A stretch of 64,000 nt of DNA, taken from PALSA-505 sp036502085 (GTDB taxonomy: Bacteria > Actinomycetota > Actinomycetes > Streptosporangiales > Streptosporangiaceae). A model generated the notes under the pieces. That model was not told the DNA's origin, did no database searches, and worked only from the letters and a program-made list of their open reading frames with translations. Shown in pieces: positions 1 to 6,745 of the stretch; the stretch's first letter is position 1, and each line of letters starts with the position of its first letter. The stretch spans positions 1 to 64,000 of the forward strand of contig DASXZD010000019.1 of the NCBI GenBank assembly GCA_036502085.1, read 5' to 3'. Both the position numbers and the translations under genes were made by a program.

Positions 1-57
1 CGGCGGGCCGGACAAACACCGCAAATTGCCCGTCCCGCCCCCAACGGCCTCACCAAC

Positions 58-119
58 GATCAACATCGCTGTGAATCCGCTGTTCATAGAGCAACAGCAA
101 ACTCACAGCGATGTTGATC
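58..119. repeat. Palindromic intergenic element, copy 1
   Basis: The 17-base arms GATCAACATCGCTGTGA (58-74) and TCACAGCGATGTTGATC (103-119) are perfect inverted repeats. A second, nested pair lies inside (GCTGTT 79-84, AACAGC 93-98). Read on the minus strand, the element shares GATCAAC(A/G)TCGCTG, a 9-nt spacer and then TGTTGCTCTAT with a second copy at 31515-31573. This suggests a dispersed REP/MITE-like element. Confidence 0.7.
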
Positions 120-145
120 AACTTCGGGGGAAGGCGGCAGAGGCA

Positions 146-360
146 GCGGGAACGCGACGGGACGGCGGGAACGCGACGGGACGGCGGGAACGCGGAGGCG
201 GGGCGGCGGGAACGCGGAGGTGGGGCGGACGGCACGAGCGCGGAACGCGGAGGTGCAGGCGGGCGGCGGGAGCGCGGTAGTACGGCCGGGCAGCACGAGC
301 GGAAACATGACCGGGCAGCACGAGCGGGAACGCGGCCGGGCAGCACGAGCGGGAACGCGC
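146..360. repeat. GC-rich tandem minisatellites
   Basis: A 19-bp unit GCGGGAACGCGACGGGACG occurs at 146-164 and 165-183, with a decayed copy from 184. A 25-bp unit beginning GGGCAGCACGAGCGG occurs three times, at 288-312, 313-337 and 338-360, the first copy carrying changes. The two families share the core GCGGGAACGCG. No spacer/repeat alternation is present, so this is not a CRISPR array. Confidence 0.75.
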
Positions 361-442
361 GAGAGCGCGGGGTGAGCGCTGGGGGTGAAACATTTGGCGG
401 GGCGGTGTATCGTCTCGGTTACTCGCTAGTAGGGAGACCGTA

Positions 443-1285
443 GTGGGGCTTGCGTACAAGCGCGCCGGTGAGGGGCCGCCGCTCGTGCTGTTTCACGGGA
501 TCGGGCATCGTCGCCAAGCCTGGGACGCGGTGTTTGACCGGCTGACGCCGTACCGCGACGTCGTTGCCGTGGACCTGCCCGGGCACGGCGAGTCCCCGGC
601 GTTCGACATCAGTCATCGGACGGCGATCGATGGGCTGGCCGAGGAGACGAACGGGCTGCTCGACGAGCTCGGGTTCGATCGTCCGCACATGGCCGGCAAC
701 TCGCTCGGCGGCAGGATCGCGCTGGAAGCCGCCATACTCGGCCGGGCGGCCAGCGTCACGGCGCTGTCCCCGGCGGGATTCTGGCGCAGCGACCGCGAGT
801 TGGCCTACATCACGGGCATCTTCAAGACGATGCTGGCCCTCGGGCCGCGGATCGAGTTGGTGACGCCGCGGCTGGCCAATAGGACCGCGGGCCGCGCCAT
901 CCTGTGCAGCACGATCGTGAGCCATCCTTCCCGGATGAGTGCGGAGCAGGCGCTGGGCGACGCGCGAGCGTTCGCGGCGGCCAAGCCGGCGATCAATGCG
1001 ATCCTGGCGGAAGCCACCACGTTCACCGGGCTGATCTCCGGCGATGTGCCGGTCACCATCGCCTGGGGCGACCGGGACCGCCTGACCCGCCGACGCCAGG
1101 CGCTGGTCGCCAGGCGGTTCCTGCCGCAGGCCCGGTTCGTCCGGCTGCCCGGCTGCGGCCACGTGCCCATGACCGACAACCCGGAGCTCGTCGCCCGGAT
1201 CCTGCTGGAGGGCAGCTCCCACCCGGAGATCCCCGCCAGACCGGAGCACCCCGCCGCCAGCCAGCCCCTGGACGCCGCCCAGTAA
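443..1285 (+). CDS. Alpha/beta-fold hydrolase
   Basis: This 280-residue protein has the full alpha/beta-hydrolase pattern: oxyanion-hole HG at 18-19 (FHGIGH), nucleophile elbow GNSLGG with Ser87, an acid in WGDRD (Asp210 or Asp212) and the catalytic His240 in GCGH. It most resembles cytosolic C-C bond hydrolases, esterases or haloperoxidase-like enzymes, but the substrate cannot be read from sequence. The start is a GTG at 443 with AGGGAG seven bases upstream. The tail after about residue 250 is Pro/Ala-rich and probably disordered. It stands alone, facing the ridA operon, with a hairpin at 1438-1465 between them. Confidence 0.85.
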   Translation: MGLAYKRAGEGPPLVLFHGIGHRRQAWDAVFDRLTPYRDVVAVDLPGHGESPAFDISHRTAIDGLAEETNGLLDELGFDRPHMAGNSLGGRIALEAAILGRAASVTALSPAGFWRSDRELAYITGIFKTMLALGPRIELVTPRLANRTAGRAILCSTIVSHPSRMSAEQALGDARAFAAAKPAINAILAEATTFTGLISGDVPVTIAWGDRDRLTRRRQALVARRFLPQARFVRLPGCGHVPMTDNPELVARILLEGSSHPEIPARPEHPAASQPLDAAQ

Positions 1286-1437
1286 CGGCCAGCCCCGCCC
1301 CCGCCGGACATCGCGCCGCCGGCGCCAGCCAGCCAGATCTACACGGTCGCGGGCAAGGCCGCCGGGAGTTCAGCGGGTGCGGCAGGGCGGCCACCGCGGC
1401 CGCCTTCGACCTTCCGGGCGGCGCCACCGTTGCGCCC

Positions 1438-1465
1438 GCTCTGCCGGGCATTGCCCGGGCGGAGC
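1438..1465. terminator. Putative bidirectional terminator hairpin
   Basis: CCGGGC-ATT-GCCCGG forms a 6-bp GC stem with a 3-nt loop (1444-1458). Outer GCTC/GAGC pairs (1438-1441 and about 1462-1465) extend it after a small internal mismatch. It lies between the convergent alpha/beta hydrolase and ridA genes and lacks a U-tract, as is common in actinobacteria. Confidence 0.45.
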
Positions 1466-1510
1466 AACGTGACTTGCAGCGGGCGCTGGCTGTCCGGTTG
1501 CGGGTAACGG

Positions 1511-1876
1511 TCAGTCGGCTGACGGGCGGCGGGCGGTGACGGTGAACTCGACGAGGGCGGCGGTGCCGAGCAGGGTCGCCCCGACGGTGGTCCGGACCGG
1601 CCTGGGCTCGCGGAAGTGCTGCTCGTACACGGTGTTGTAGCGCTGGTACAGGGACAGATCCGAGAGGTGGACCAGGCAGGAAACGACGTCGTCGAGTGTG
1701 CAGCCGGCCTCGCCGAGCAGCGTGGTGACCCGCTTCAGCGCGTAGCCGACCTGATCTTCGATCGTGTCGCCGACGCCTATCTGGCCGGCCAGGAATACCC
1801 AGTCGCCCACGGCGATGCCGGGCGAGTACGGGCCGCCGGGCGGGGCGGCCTCCGAAGTGATCAGGGTCTTGTCCAT
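1511..1876 (-). CDS. RidA/YjgF-family protein (Rid deaminase)
   Basis: The protein has 121 residues, the usual RidA size. It carries the family signatures PGGPYSPG near the N-terminus, FLAGQIG, a central LDDVVSCLVHLSDL helix and a C-terminal VRTTVGA with the conserved arginine. RidA proteins hydrolyse reactive enamine/imine intermediates released by PLP enzymes. The ATG at 1876 overlaps the stop of the upstream ArsR-type gene by one base (TGATG), so translation is probably coupled. It is the last gene of the phzF-arsR-ridA operon. The exact Rid subgroup and substrate are not clear. Confidence 0.88.
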   Translation of the reverse strand: MDKTLITSEAAPPGGPYSPGIAVGDWVFLAGQIGVGDTIEDQVGYALKRVTTLLGEAGCTLDDVVSCLVHLSDLSLYQRYNTVYEQHFREPRPVRTTVGATLLGTAALVEFTVTARRPSAD

Positions 1877-2178
1877 CACAGCTCCTCTGCGATCTTGTGC
1901 TTGAGGTCCGCGAGCGCGGCCTCGTCGCGCTTGTAGAACGTCCACTGGCCGATGCGCTTGGACGTGACCAGGCCAGCCCGCGCCAGCGCCTGCAGGTGCG
2001 TGGTCGCGGTCGGCTGAGCCACGCCGAGCTTGCGCGCGATGAACACCACGCACACGCCGTCCTCGATCAGGTCGCCGTCCCGCTGCGGCGGGAAGTGCGC
2101 CCGCGGATCCTTGAGCCACTGCAGCACCTGCAGCCGCTTCTGGCTGGCCAGCACGGCCAGCACCGCGCTGTCAAGCAA
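1876..2178 (-). CDS. ArsR/winged-helix transcriptional regulator
   Basis: This 100-residue protein has the ArsR-type winged-helix layout: an N-terminal helix (SAVLAVLASQKRLQVLQWL), a recognition segment QPTATTHLQALARAGLV and a wing with WTFYKRDE. I see no cysteine metal site of the classical arsenic or zinc sensors, so the signal is unknown. The likely start is a TTG at 2178 that overlaps the phzF stop by eight bases; its own TGA overlaps the ridA ATG. Its place between two enzymes suggests it controls this operon. Confidence 0.75.
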   Translation of the reverse strand: MLDSAVLAVLASQKRLQVLQWLKDPRAHFPPQRDGDLIEDGVCVVFIARKLGVAQPTATTHLQALARAGLVTSKRIGQWTFYKRDEAALADLKHKIAEEL

Positions 2179-3055
2179 GGAACTCCCCGCGGGCGATGAT
2201 GACGGCCGATCCGCCGACTTGTACCCCGGTCACCTTCCCCGCGTCACCCTGCGTGCGAGCGTAGAGGACGGACGGGCGGCCGATCTCCTCGCCCTGGCGG
2301 ATCTCGATCTGCTGGCCGAAGCCGATCCAGCCGTGCCGGGCGAGATGGACGGCCAGCGGACCGGCCGCGGACCCGGTGGCCGGGTCCTCGGCGATGCCGA
2401 GCGCGGGCAGGAAGCAGCGCATCTTCCAGCGGTCCGCCGCGCCGCCGAAGCAGGCGACGCCGCCGATGCCGGGCAGCCGGTGCACGGCGGCGATGTCCGG
2501 CTGCAGGCGGCTTACCGCCTCTTCGCCGTCGAACGCCAGGTAGGCATACCGCGGCCCGTTGCGGTACGCATCGACCGGCAGCCGCGAGGATTCCGCCCCG
2601 ATGGCGGCGAGCAGGTCGGCGGCCCGGTCGTAAGGCTCCCAGCTGGGCACCGGCTGCTGCATCTGGCCGGGCAGGCGAGGCCGACCGGGCGGGCGAGGCT
2701 GAGCGGGCTGACCGGCACCGCCGGACCCGGCTTGCCCGTCGAAATCCACGGTGATGACCCCGGCCTGGGTCTCCAGCGCGATCGAGTCCAGGCCGCGCTG
2801 GCCGCAGAGCGTGAAGGCCGACCCGAGGGTCGGGTGCCCGGCGAACGGCAGCTCCTGGGTGGGAGTGAAGATCCGGATGCGCGCGTCGCCGCCCCGCTCG
2901 GGCGGCAGGACGAACACGGTCTCGGACAGGTTCATCTCCTTGGCTACCTGCTGCATCCGGCCGGCCGGGAGCCCGTCCCCGTCGAGGAAGACGGCCAGCG
3001 GGTTCCCCTGGAGCGGAGTGTCGGTGAATACGTCCACGATCACGTATCGACGCAT
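2171..3055 (-). CDS. PhzF-family isomerase/epimerase-like protein
   Basis: This 294-residue protein belongs to the PhzF/diaminopimelate-epimerase fold. Visible signatures are VDVFTDTPLQGNPLAVF at the start, the catalytic Glu45 in EMNLSETVF, AGHPT at 72-76 and EDPATGSAAG in the C-terminal half. The family includes the phenazine isomerase PhzF and many enzymes of unknown substrate; no phenazine genes are nearby, so that role should not be assumed. Residues about 109-135 form a Gly/Pro/Gln-rich insertion that looks lineage-specific. It is the first gene of the operon with arsR and ridA, and lies downstream of an array of five direct repeats. Confidence 0.85.
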   Translation of the reverse strand: MRRYVIVDVFTDTPLQGNPLAVFLDGDGLPAGRMQQVAKEMNLSETVFVLPPERGGDARIRIFTPTQELPFAGHPTLGSAFTLCGQRGLDSIALETQAGVITVDFDGQAGSGGAGQPAQPRPPGRPRLPGQMQQPVPSWEPYDRAADLLAAIGAESSRLPVDAYRNGPRYAYLAFDGEEAVSRLQPDIAAVHRLPGIGGVACFGGAADRWKMRCFLPALGIAEDPATGSAAGPLAVHLARHGWIGFGQQIEIRQGEEIGRPSVLYARTQGDAGKVTGVQVGGSAVIIARGEFLA

Positions 3056-3080
3056 AGAACAAAAGCTATATTGCTATCTT

Positions 3081-3166
3081 CCTATGCGCAACCCGCCGCC
3101 TATGCGCAAGCCCGCCGCCTATGCGCAAGCTCCCCGCCTATGCGCAAGCTGCCCGCCTCTGCGCAA
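3081..3166. repeat. Five direct repeats between divergent genes
   Basis: CCTATGCGCAA occurs at 3081, 3099, 3118 and 3137, with a decayed copy (CCTCTGCGCAA) at 3156, a period of 18-19 bp. The copies fill the divergent promoter region between phzF (minus) and the DinB-like gene (plus). They could be operator sites or a minisatellite. On the minus strand the copy nearest phzF gives TTGCGC, 15 bp before TATAGC, a possible promoter ending just before the phzF ATG. Confidence 0.7.
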
Positions 3167-3196
3167 GGGGTGCCCGCGCCCGGTGACTGACAAGGT

Positions 3197-3202
3197 TAGG
3201 CT
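3197..3202 (+). promoter_or_regulatory. Leaderless-type -10 element TAGGCT
   Basis: TAGGCT ends six bases before the ATG at 3209. This spacing would start transcription at or next to the start codon, and no Shine-Dalgarno is seen. Confidence 0.5.
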
Positions 3203-3208
3203 GACCAG

Positions 3209-3742
3209 ATGCCGGAAACGCTGAGGCCGGCTGACGTGGTCACCGCGGCGGCGACGGCCGAGGGAGCACTGCGGCCGGCGGTCGGCCGCGACTGGTCGGT
3301 CCGGGCCGGCCCGCTCGACTGGGACGTCGGGCAGACGATCACGCACATGATCGGCGCCACCGCGAAGTACACCCTGTACCTGGCCAGCCGGTGCGAGCAT
3401 TTCATCGGCCTGTCCGTGACCCGCTGGCCGGACGCGACCAACGAGGAGATCATCGACTCCGTCGTGCCGGTGGCGGCCGGACTCGCGGCCGTCGCCGCGG
3501 CTACTCCGCCCGACGTGCGGGCCTACCACGTCAGCGGCCCTTCCAGCGCGGCTGACTACGTCGGCCGCGCCTGCGTCGAACTCCTGGTGCACACCGACGA
3601 CGCCCTCAGCGGCCTCGGCGTCGCCTTCGCGCCGCCCGCGGATCTGTGCCAGCGGGTGCTGGCGCAGCAGTTCCCCGAGGCCCCCGGCGCCGGCCAAGCC
3701 TGGCATCGGCTGCTGACCGCCAACGGCCGGCCGCTCCGCTGA
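3209..3742 (+). CDS. Maleylpyruvate isomerase/DinB-like mycothiol-dependent protein
   Basis: This 177-residue protein resembles the DinB/MDMPI four-helix-bundle superfamily. It has the N-terminal WDVGQTITHMIGATAKY segment that carries the first metal histidine and a later ELLVHTDDALSGL helix with a second conserved histidine. Actinobacterial members often use mycothiol as cofactor, which agrees with mshC in this window. The reaction is unknown; homologues range from true maleylpyruvate isomerase to uncharacterised mycothiol S-transferases. The ATG at 3209 follows a leaderless-type promoter. Confidence 0.7.
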   Translation: MPETLRPADVVTAAATAEGALRPAVGRDWSVRAGPLDWDVGQTITHMIGATAKYTLYLASRCEHFIGLSVTRWPDATNEEIIDSVVPVAAGLAAVAAATPPDVRAYHVSGPSSAADYVGRACVELLVHTDDALSGLGVAFAPPADLCQRVLAQQFPEAPGAGQAWHRLLTANGRPLR

Positions 3743-3818
3743 GCCGCCCAGCCAGGCCAGCGTCGCGCGCAACGGGCTACTGCTACGTTGGACAATCCCG
3801 CGAGCCACGGAGGCGCTG

Positions 3819-4304
3819 ATGCCGTCGCGCACGTTCACCGACTCGCAGACCTGGTACGCCGGGCTGCCCACCCTGAACGCCGCGGCATCCGCGCTGATCA
3901 CCGACGGGGACGGGCGGGCGCTGCTGGTCAAGCCCAACTACCGGGACCACTGGTCCCTGCCCGGCGGCATCCTCGAGCACGGCGAGCCGCCGCACGTCGG
4001 CTGCGCCCGCGAGATCGAGGAAGAGCTCGGCCTGGCGCTCACCCGTGGCCCGCTGCTCGTCCTGCACTGGACCCCGCCCGACCACGAGCGCCCCCGCCCC
4101 TTTGTCTTCTTCGTTTTCGACGGCGGCCAGCTCCCGGCCGGCGCCACGATCAAGCTCCAGGAAGAAGAGCTGGATGACTACCGCTTCGCGGCCCCGGACG
4201 AGTTCCCCGACTACCTCCCCCCGCTCCTCCAGTCCCGCGTGAAAGCCGCCCTCCGCGCCCGGAAAACAGGCTCCCCGATCTACCTGGTTCCCGATTCCGC
4301 ATAG
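3819..4304 (+). CDS. Nudix hydrolase
   Basis: The 161-residue protein carries a complete Nudix box at residues 50-72, starting G-ILEHG-E and ending REIEEELGL, which binds the divalent metal for hydrolysis of a nucleoside-diphosphate-linked substrate. The segment before it (HWSLPGG) is also typical. Substrate specificity (ADP-ribose, oxidised dNTP, NADH or other) cannot be inferred. The ATG at 3819 has GGAGG at 3809-3813. It ends 16 bases before the convergent XdhC-like gene. Confidence 0.9.
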   Translation: MPSRTFTDSQTWYAGLPTLNAAASALITDGDGRALLVKPNYRDHWSLPGGILEHGEPPHVGCAREIEEELGLALTRGPLLVLHWTPPDHERPRPFVFFVFDGGQLPAGATIKLQEEELDDYRFAAPDEFPDYLPPLLQSRVKAALRARKTGSPIYLVPDSA

Positions 4305-4320
4305 CCAGCCCTGGAACCGT

Positions 4321-4848
4321 TCAGGAGGAAAATGAAAAGCCTCCGGGGCAGCCGTTGCGCTCGGCGATCAGCCCGGCGACCGTCGCTATCGCGATCTCGG
4401 CGGGAGCGCGTGACCCGATGTTCAGGCCGATCGGCCGGTGCACGCGGGCGATCTCGGCGGCGGCCACGCCGAGCTCGGTGAGCAGCGGTATGTGCGGGCC
4501 GGGATGCCGCGGGCTGCCCATCAGGCCGATCCAGCCGGCCCGCGCGGCCAGCGCGTCGCGGAGCATCACGCCGAGCTCGGGCCGGTGGTGATCGGTGACG
4601 ACGACGTCGGCGCCGGGCGGGCAATCGGCGAAGCTGGCGGCCACCGGCAGGCCGGACGATCCGGCGGCGGCCGCGCGCGCCGGGTCGGGTTCGAGCAGCA
4701 CCGGGCTGAATCCGACGTCGTTGCCGTAACGGAGCAGGTATTCGGCGACGGGCGAGGCGAACACCACGACGAGCGTCCTGGCCTCGGGTGGAGCGGACCG
4801 GTGGTCGTGCGCGACCGCGCAGGCCGGGTCCTCGATCTGTTCGGTCAT
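4321..4848 (-). CDS. XdhC/CoxF-family Rossmann protein
   Basis: About 175 residues from the ATG at 4848. It matches the C-terminal Rossmann domain of the XdhC/CoxF family: TLVVVFASPVAEYLLRYG near the start, DVVVTDHHRPELG, WIGLMGS, and the terminal VHRPIGLNIGSRAPAEIA signature. XdhC proteins bind and insert the molybdenum cofactor into xanthine or CO dehydrogenases. Here the N-terminal XdhC_CoxI domain is absent and no molybdoenzyme gene is nearby, so it may be a stand-alone maturation factor or an orphan. The last codons are unusually AT-rich (GFSFSS) and belong to a dispersed motif described in the findings. Confidence 0.8.
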   Translation of the reverse strand: MTEQIEDPACAVAHDHRSAPPEARTLVVVFASPVAEYLLRYGNDVGFSPVLLEPDPARAAAAGSSGLPVAASFADCPPGADVVVTDHHRPELGVMLRDALAARAGWIGLMGSPRHPGPHIPLLTELGVAAAEIARVHRPIGLNIGSRAPAEIAIATVAGLIAERNGCPGGFSFSS

Positions 4849-4889
4849 GACACGAGCTTGCCACGGCCGGCGGCGGGCGGCCATCTGGG

Positions 4890-4985
4890 TTTCAGACGGC
4901 CATCGGAGCCGTCGCCGACGCGCACCAGGTGACCCCGCTAGAGATCATCGGCGCCGAGGTGATCCCCGCCTTCGCGGACCTGTGA
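4890..4985 (+). pseudogene. 3' remnant of a luciferase-like (LLM) oxidoreductase gene
   Basis: Between xdhC and the aldo/keto reductase the plus strand reads FQTAIGAVADAHQV followed by TPLEIIGAEVIPAFADL and a stop (TGA 4983-4985). This resembles the C-terminus of luciferase-like flavin- or F420-dependent oxidoreductases, which often ends EVIPAF or similar. No start or upstream domain remains: the sequence before 4890 is the 5' region of xdhC. The best reading is a gene relic left after a deletion or rearrangement. Confidence 0.5.
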
Positions 4986-4995
4986 GCCCGGCCGG

Positions 4996-6021
4996 TCAGC
5001 GGCGCCGGAGGGCCGGGTTGGCGAGGGACGGCGGCTGGAATCCGCGGTCGGGCGGGTTGAGGTTGATGCCGGGCGGGACGATCTCGTCGATCTTGTCGAG
5101 CACGTCGGGGGTCAGCACGACGTCGGCGGCGGCGAGCTGGTCCTCCAGGTGCGCCATGGTCCGCGGCCCGATGATGGCCGCGGTGACGGCCGGGTGGCCG
5201 GTCACGAAGGCCAGCGCGAGCTGGATGAGGGTCAGGCCGGCCTCTTCGGCCAGCACGGCCAGCTTCTCGGCGGCGTCCAGCTTCGCCTGGTTGCCGGGCA
5301 GGCTCAGGTCGAACCGGTGCGGCAGCCGCTCCGCCCGGGTGCTCGCCGGAAGGTCGCTGCCCTTGCGGTACCGGCCGGACAGCCAGCCTCCGGCCAGCGG
5401 GCTCCACGGGATGACGCCCATGCGGTAGCGCTGGCAGACCGGCAGGACCTCGTCTTCGACCCCGCGCACGAGGATCGAGTACGGCGGCTGCTCGCAGACG
5501 AACCGCTCCCGCCCGCGCCGCTGCGCGGTCCACTGGGCCTCGACGATCTCCGAAGGCGGGAACGTCGAGCTGCCTGCGTAGCAGATCTTCCCCGCCCTGA
5601 TCAGGTCGGTCAGCGCGGCCAGCGTCTCGTCGATGTCCGCCGCCGGATCCGGCCGGTGAATCTGGTACAGGTCAATGCGGTCGGTGCCCAGGCGGCGCAG
5701 GCTGTTCTCGCATTCGCGGATGAGCCAGCGCCGCGAGTTGCCCTGCTCGTTGACGTCCTCGCCCATCCGGGCGTGCGCCTTGGTGGCCAGCACGACCCGG
5801 TCCCGCTTGCCGCCGGCCAGCGCCTTGCCGACGATCTCCTCCGACTCGCCGGACGAGTACACGTCCGCGGTGTCGATGAAGTTGATCCCGGCGTCCAGCG
5901 CCCGGTCGATGATCTTGATCGACTCATCGTGATCGGGATTGCCCCAGGACCCGAACATCATCGCGCCCAGGCATAGCGGGCTCACCCTGACGCCGGTGGT
6001 GCCAAGCACGCGCATCTCCAT
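4996..6021 (-). CDS. Aldo/keto reductase
   Basis: This 341-residue enzyme has the full aldo/keto-reductase tetrad: Asp50 and Tyr55 in FIDTADVY, Lys81 in LATKAH and His122 in QIHRPD. The fold is a TIM barrel using NADPH to reduce aldehydes or ketones. It resembles the YhdN/Tas/Kv-beta-like branch of bacterial AKRs with a GSSTFPPSEIVEAQW segment. The physiological substrate is unknown. The ATG at 6021 has both GGAGG just upstream and a TAGGGT -10 element six bases away, so it could be leaderless or leadered. The gene ends next to an LLM-oxidoreductase relic. Confidence 0.9.
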   Translation of the reverse strand: MEMRVLGTTGVRVSPLCLGAMMFGSWGNPDHDESIKIIDRALDAGINFIDTADVYSSGESEEIVGKALAGGKRDRVVLATKAHARMGEDVNEQGNSRRWLIRECENSLRRLGTDRIDLYQIHRPDPAADIDETLAALTDLIRAGKICYAGSSTFPPSEIVEAQWTAQRRGRERFVCEQPPYSILVRGVEDEVLPVCQRYRMGVIPWSPLAGGWLSGRYRKGSDLPASTRAERLPHRFDLSLPGNQAKLDAAEKLAVLAEEAGLTLIQLALAFVTGHPAVTAAIIGPRTMAHLEDQLAAADVVLTPDVLDKIDEIVPPGINLNPPDRGFQPPSLANPALRRR

Positions 6022-6027
6022 GCCTCC

Positions 6028-6033
6028 ACCCTA
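6028..6033 (-). promoter_or_regulatory. Leaderless-type -10 element TAGGGT
   Basis: On the minus strand TAGGGT lies six bases before the ATG at 6021 of the aldo/keto reductase gene. The intervening GGAGGC could also act as a ribosome binding site. Confidence 0.4.
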
Positions 6034-6072
6034 CGGGTCCTGCGGGCCCTACGGCGGAGCGGGGCGAGCGGC

Positions 6073-6639
6073 TCAGGCCGGCAACCCCTTGAGGCTGCCG
6101 ATGCCGAGCGACCCGGGCGTCCTGCCGCGTTCGGCCTCCCGGACGTAGGCCTCCGGGTCCTTGTCCACCGGCCGGAGGCCGGCGAAATGCCGCGCCTCGA
6201 ATGCGACGAAGGCCACCGCGAGCTGGTGCCGGAGCGCAAGCCCGGCGTACCGCCGGAAGTCGGTGAGACCTTCGCGTTCCTCTTCGCCCATGTGGTCGCT
6301 GTTGGCCAGGTTGACCGCGGCCACCGCGGCGTACCACCCGTCGCTGCCGACCTCATGGCCGGCGACCGCGGCGATCGTGTCCCTGATCTCGTTGTGGTCG
6401 CCGATGGCGTCCCTGGTCTCCTCCTCGGAGGTGCCCACACGTCCTGCGAGCTGGCCCGTCCGCAGCAGCTCAGGGTAGAAGATCTCCTCCTCCGCCGCGG
6501 CGTGCACCTCCAGGAACGTCGCCAGCCTGGTCCACACGGCGGACAGCGTCCCGGCGTCGGCCGGGTCGACTTGCTCGAGTATCGCGAATCGCCGGCGCTG
6601 CTCGTGATGATCATCAAGAATCAGCTGGGTGATGTCCAC
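6073..6639 (-). CDS. Hemerythrin HHE-domain protein
   Basis: This 188-residue protein carries the histidine/acid pattern of hemerythrin-like four-helix bundles: DDHHEQ near residue 11, EVHAAAEEE in helix two, GDHNEIRD in helix three and DHMGEEE in helix four. These residues bind a di-iron centre that senses or handles oxygen, nitric oxide or peroxide. The C-terminal 40 residues are polar and probably flexible. The start is a GTG at 6639 with a strong AGGAGG upstream. It is divergent from gamma-glutamyltransferase, with palindromes between them. Confidence 0.85.
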   Translation of the reverse strand: MDITQLILDDHHEQRRRFAILEQVDPADAGTLSAVWTRLATFLEVHAAAEEEIFYPELLRTGQLAGRVGTSEEETRDAIGDHNEIRDTIAAVAGHEVGSDGWYAAVAAVNLANSDHMGEEEREGLTDFRRYAGLALRHQLAVAFVAFEARHFAGLRPVDKDPEAYVREAERGRTPGSLGIGSLKGLPA

Positions 6640-6674
6640 GGAGCCCTCCTTCGGCCGGCGGCGAGTTTAACGCT

Positions 6675-6721
6675 CTCGGTACCGAGCAGTACAGCAGAAG
6701 TCCGGGCACCGGGTTAAACCC
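6675..6721. promoter_or_regulatory. Palindromes in divergent promoter region
   Basis: CTCGGTACCGAG (6675-6686) is a perfect 12-bp palindrome and GGGTTAAACCC (6711-6721) an 11-bp one. They sit between the divergent hemerythrin-like and gamma-glutamyltransferase genes, where regulator binding would affect both. Confidence 0.4.
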
Positions 6722-6745
6722 CCGCCGACTCGCTGCGAGGTGCTC

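Larger units (their letters stand above)
1..442. other. Non-coding, repeat-rich upstream region
   Basis: No reading frame here looks like a real protein: the open frames are low-complexity Arg/Gly/Ala shadows of GC-rich repeats. The stretch holds a palindromic element (58-119) and two families of short tandem repeats (146-202 and 288-360). The promoter and Shine-Dalgarno of the alpha/beta hydrolase at 443 must lie in the last part; AGGGAG at 431-436 is the likely ribosome binding site. Confidence 0.7.

Noticed and set aside
146..360. Possible CRISPR array
   Set aside because: The repeats are direct tandem copies without unique spacers of constant size, and no cas genes exist in the window.
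3081..3166. Possible short CRISPR-like array
   Set aside because: Unit of 18-19 bp with 7-8 bp conserved gaps; far too short, and located in a promoter region.
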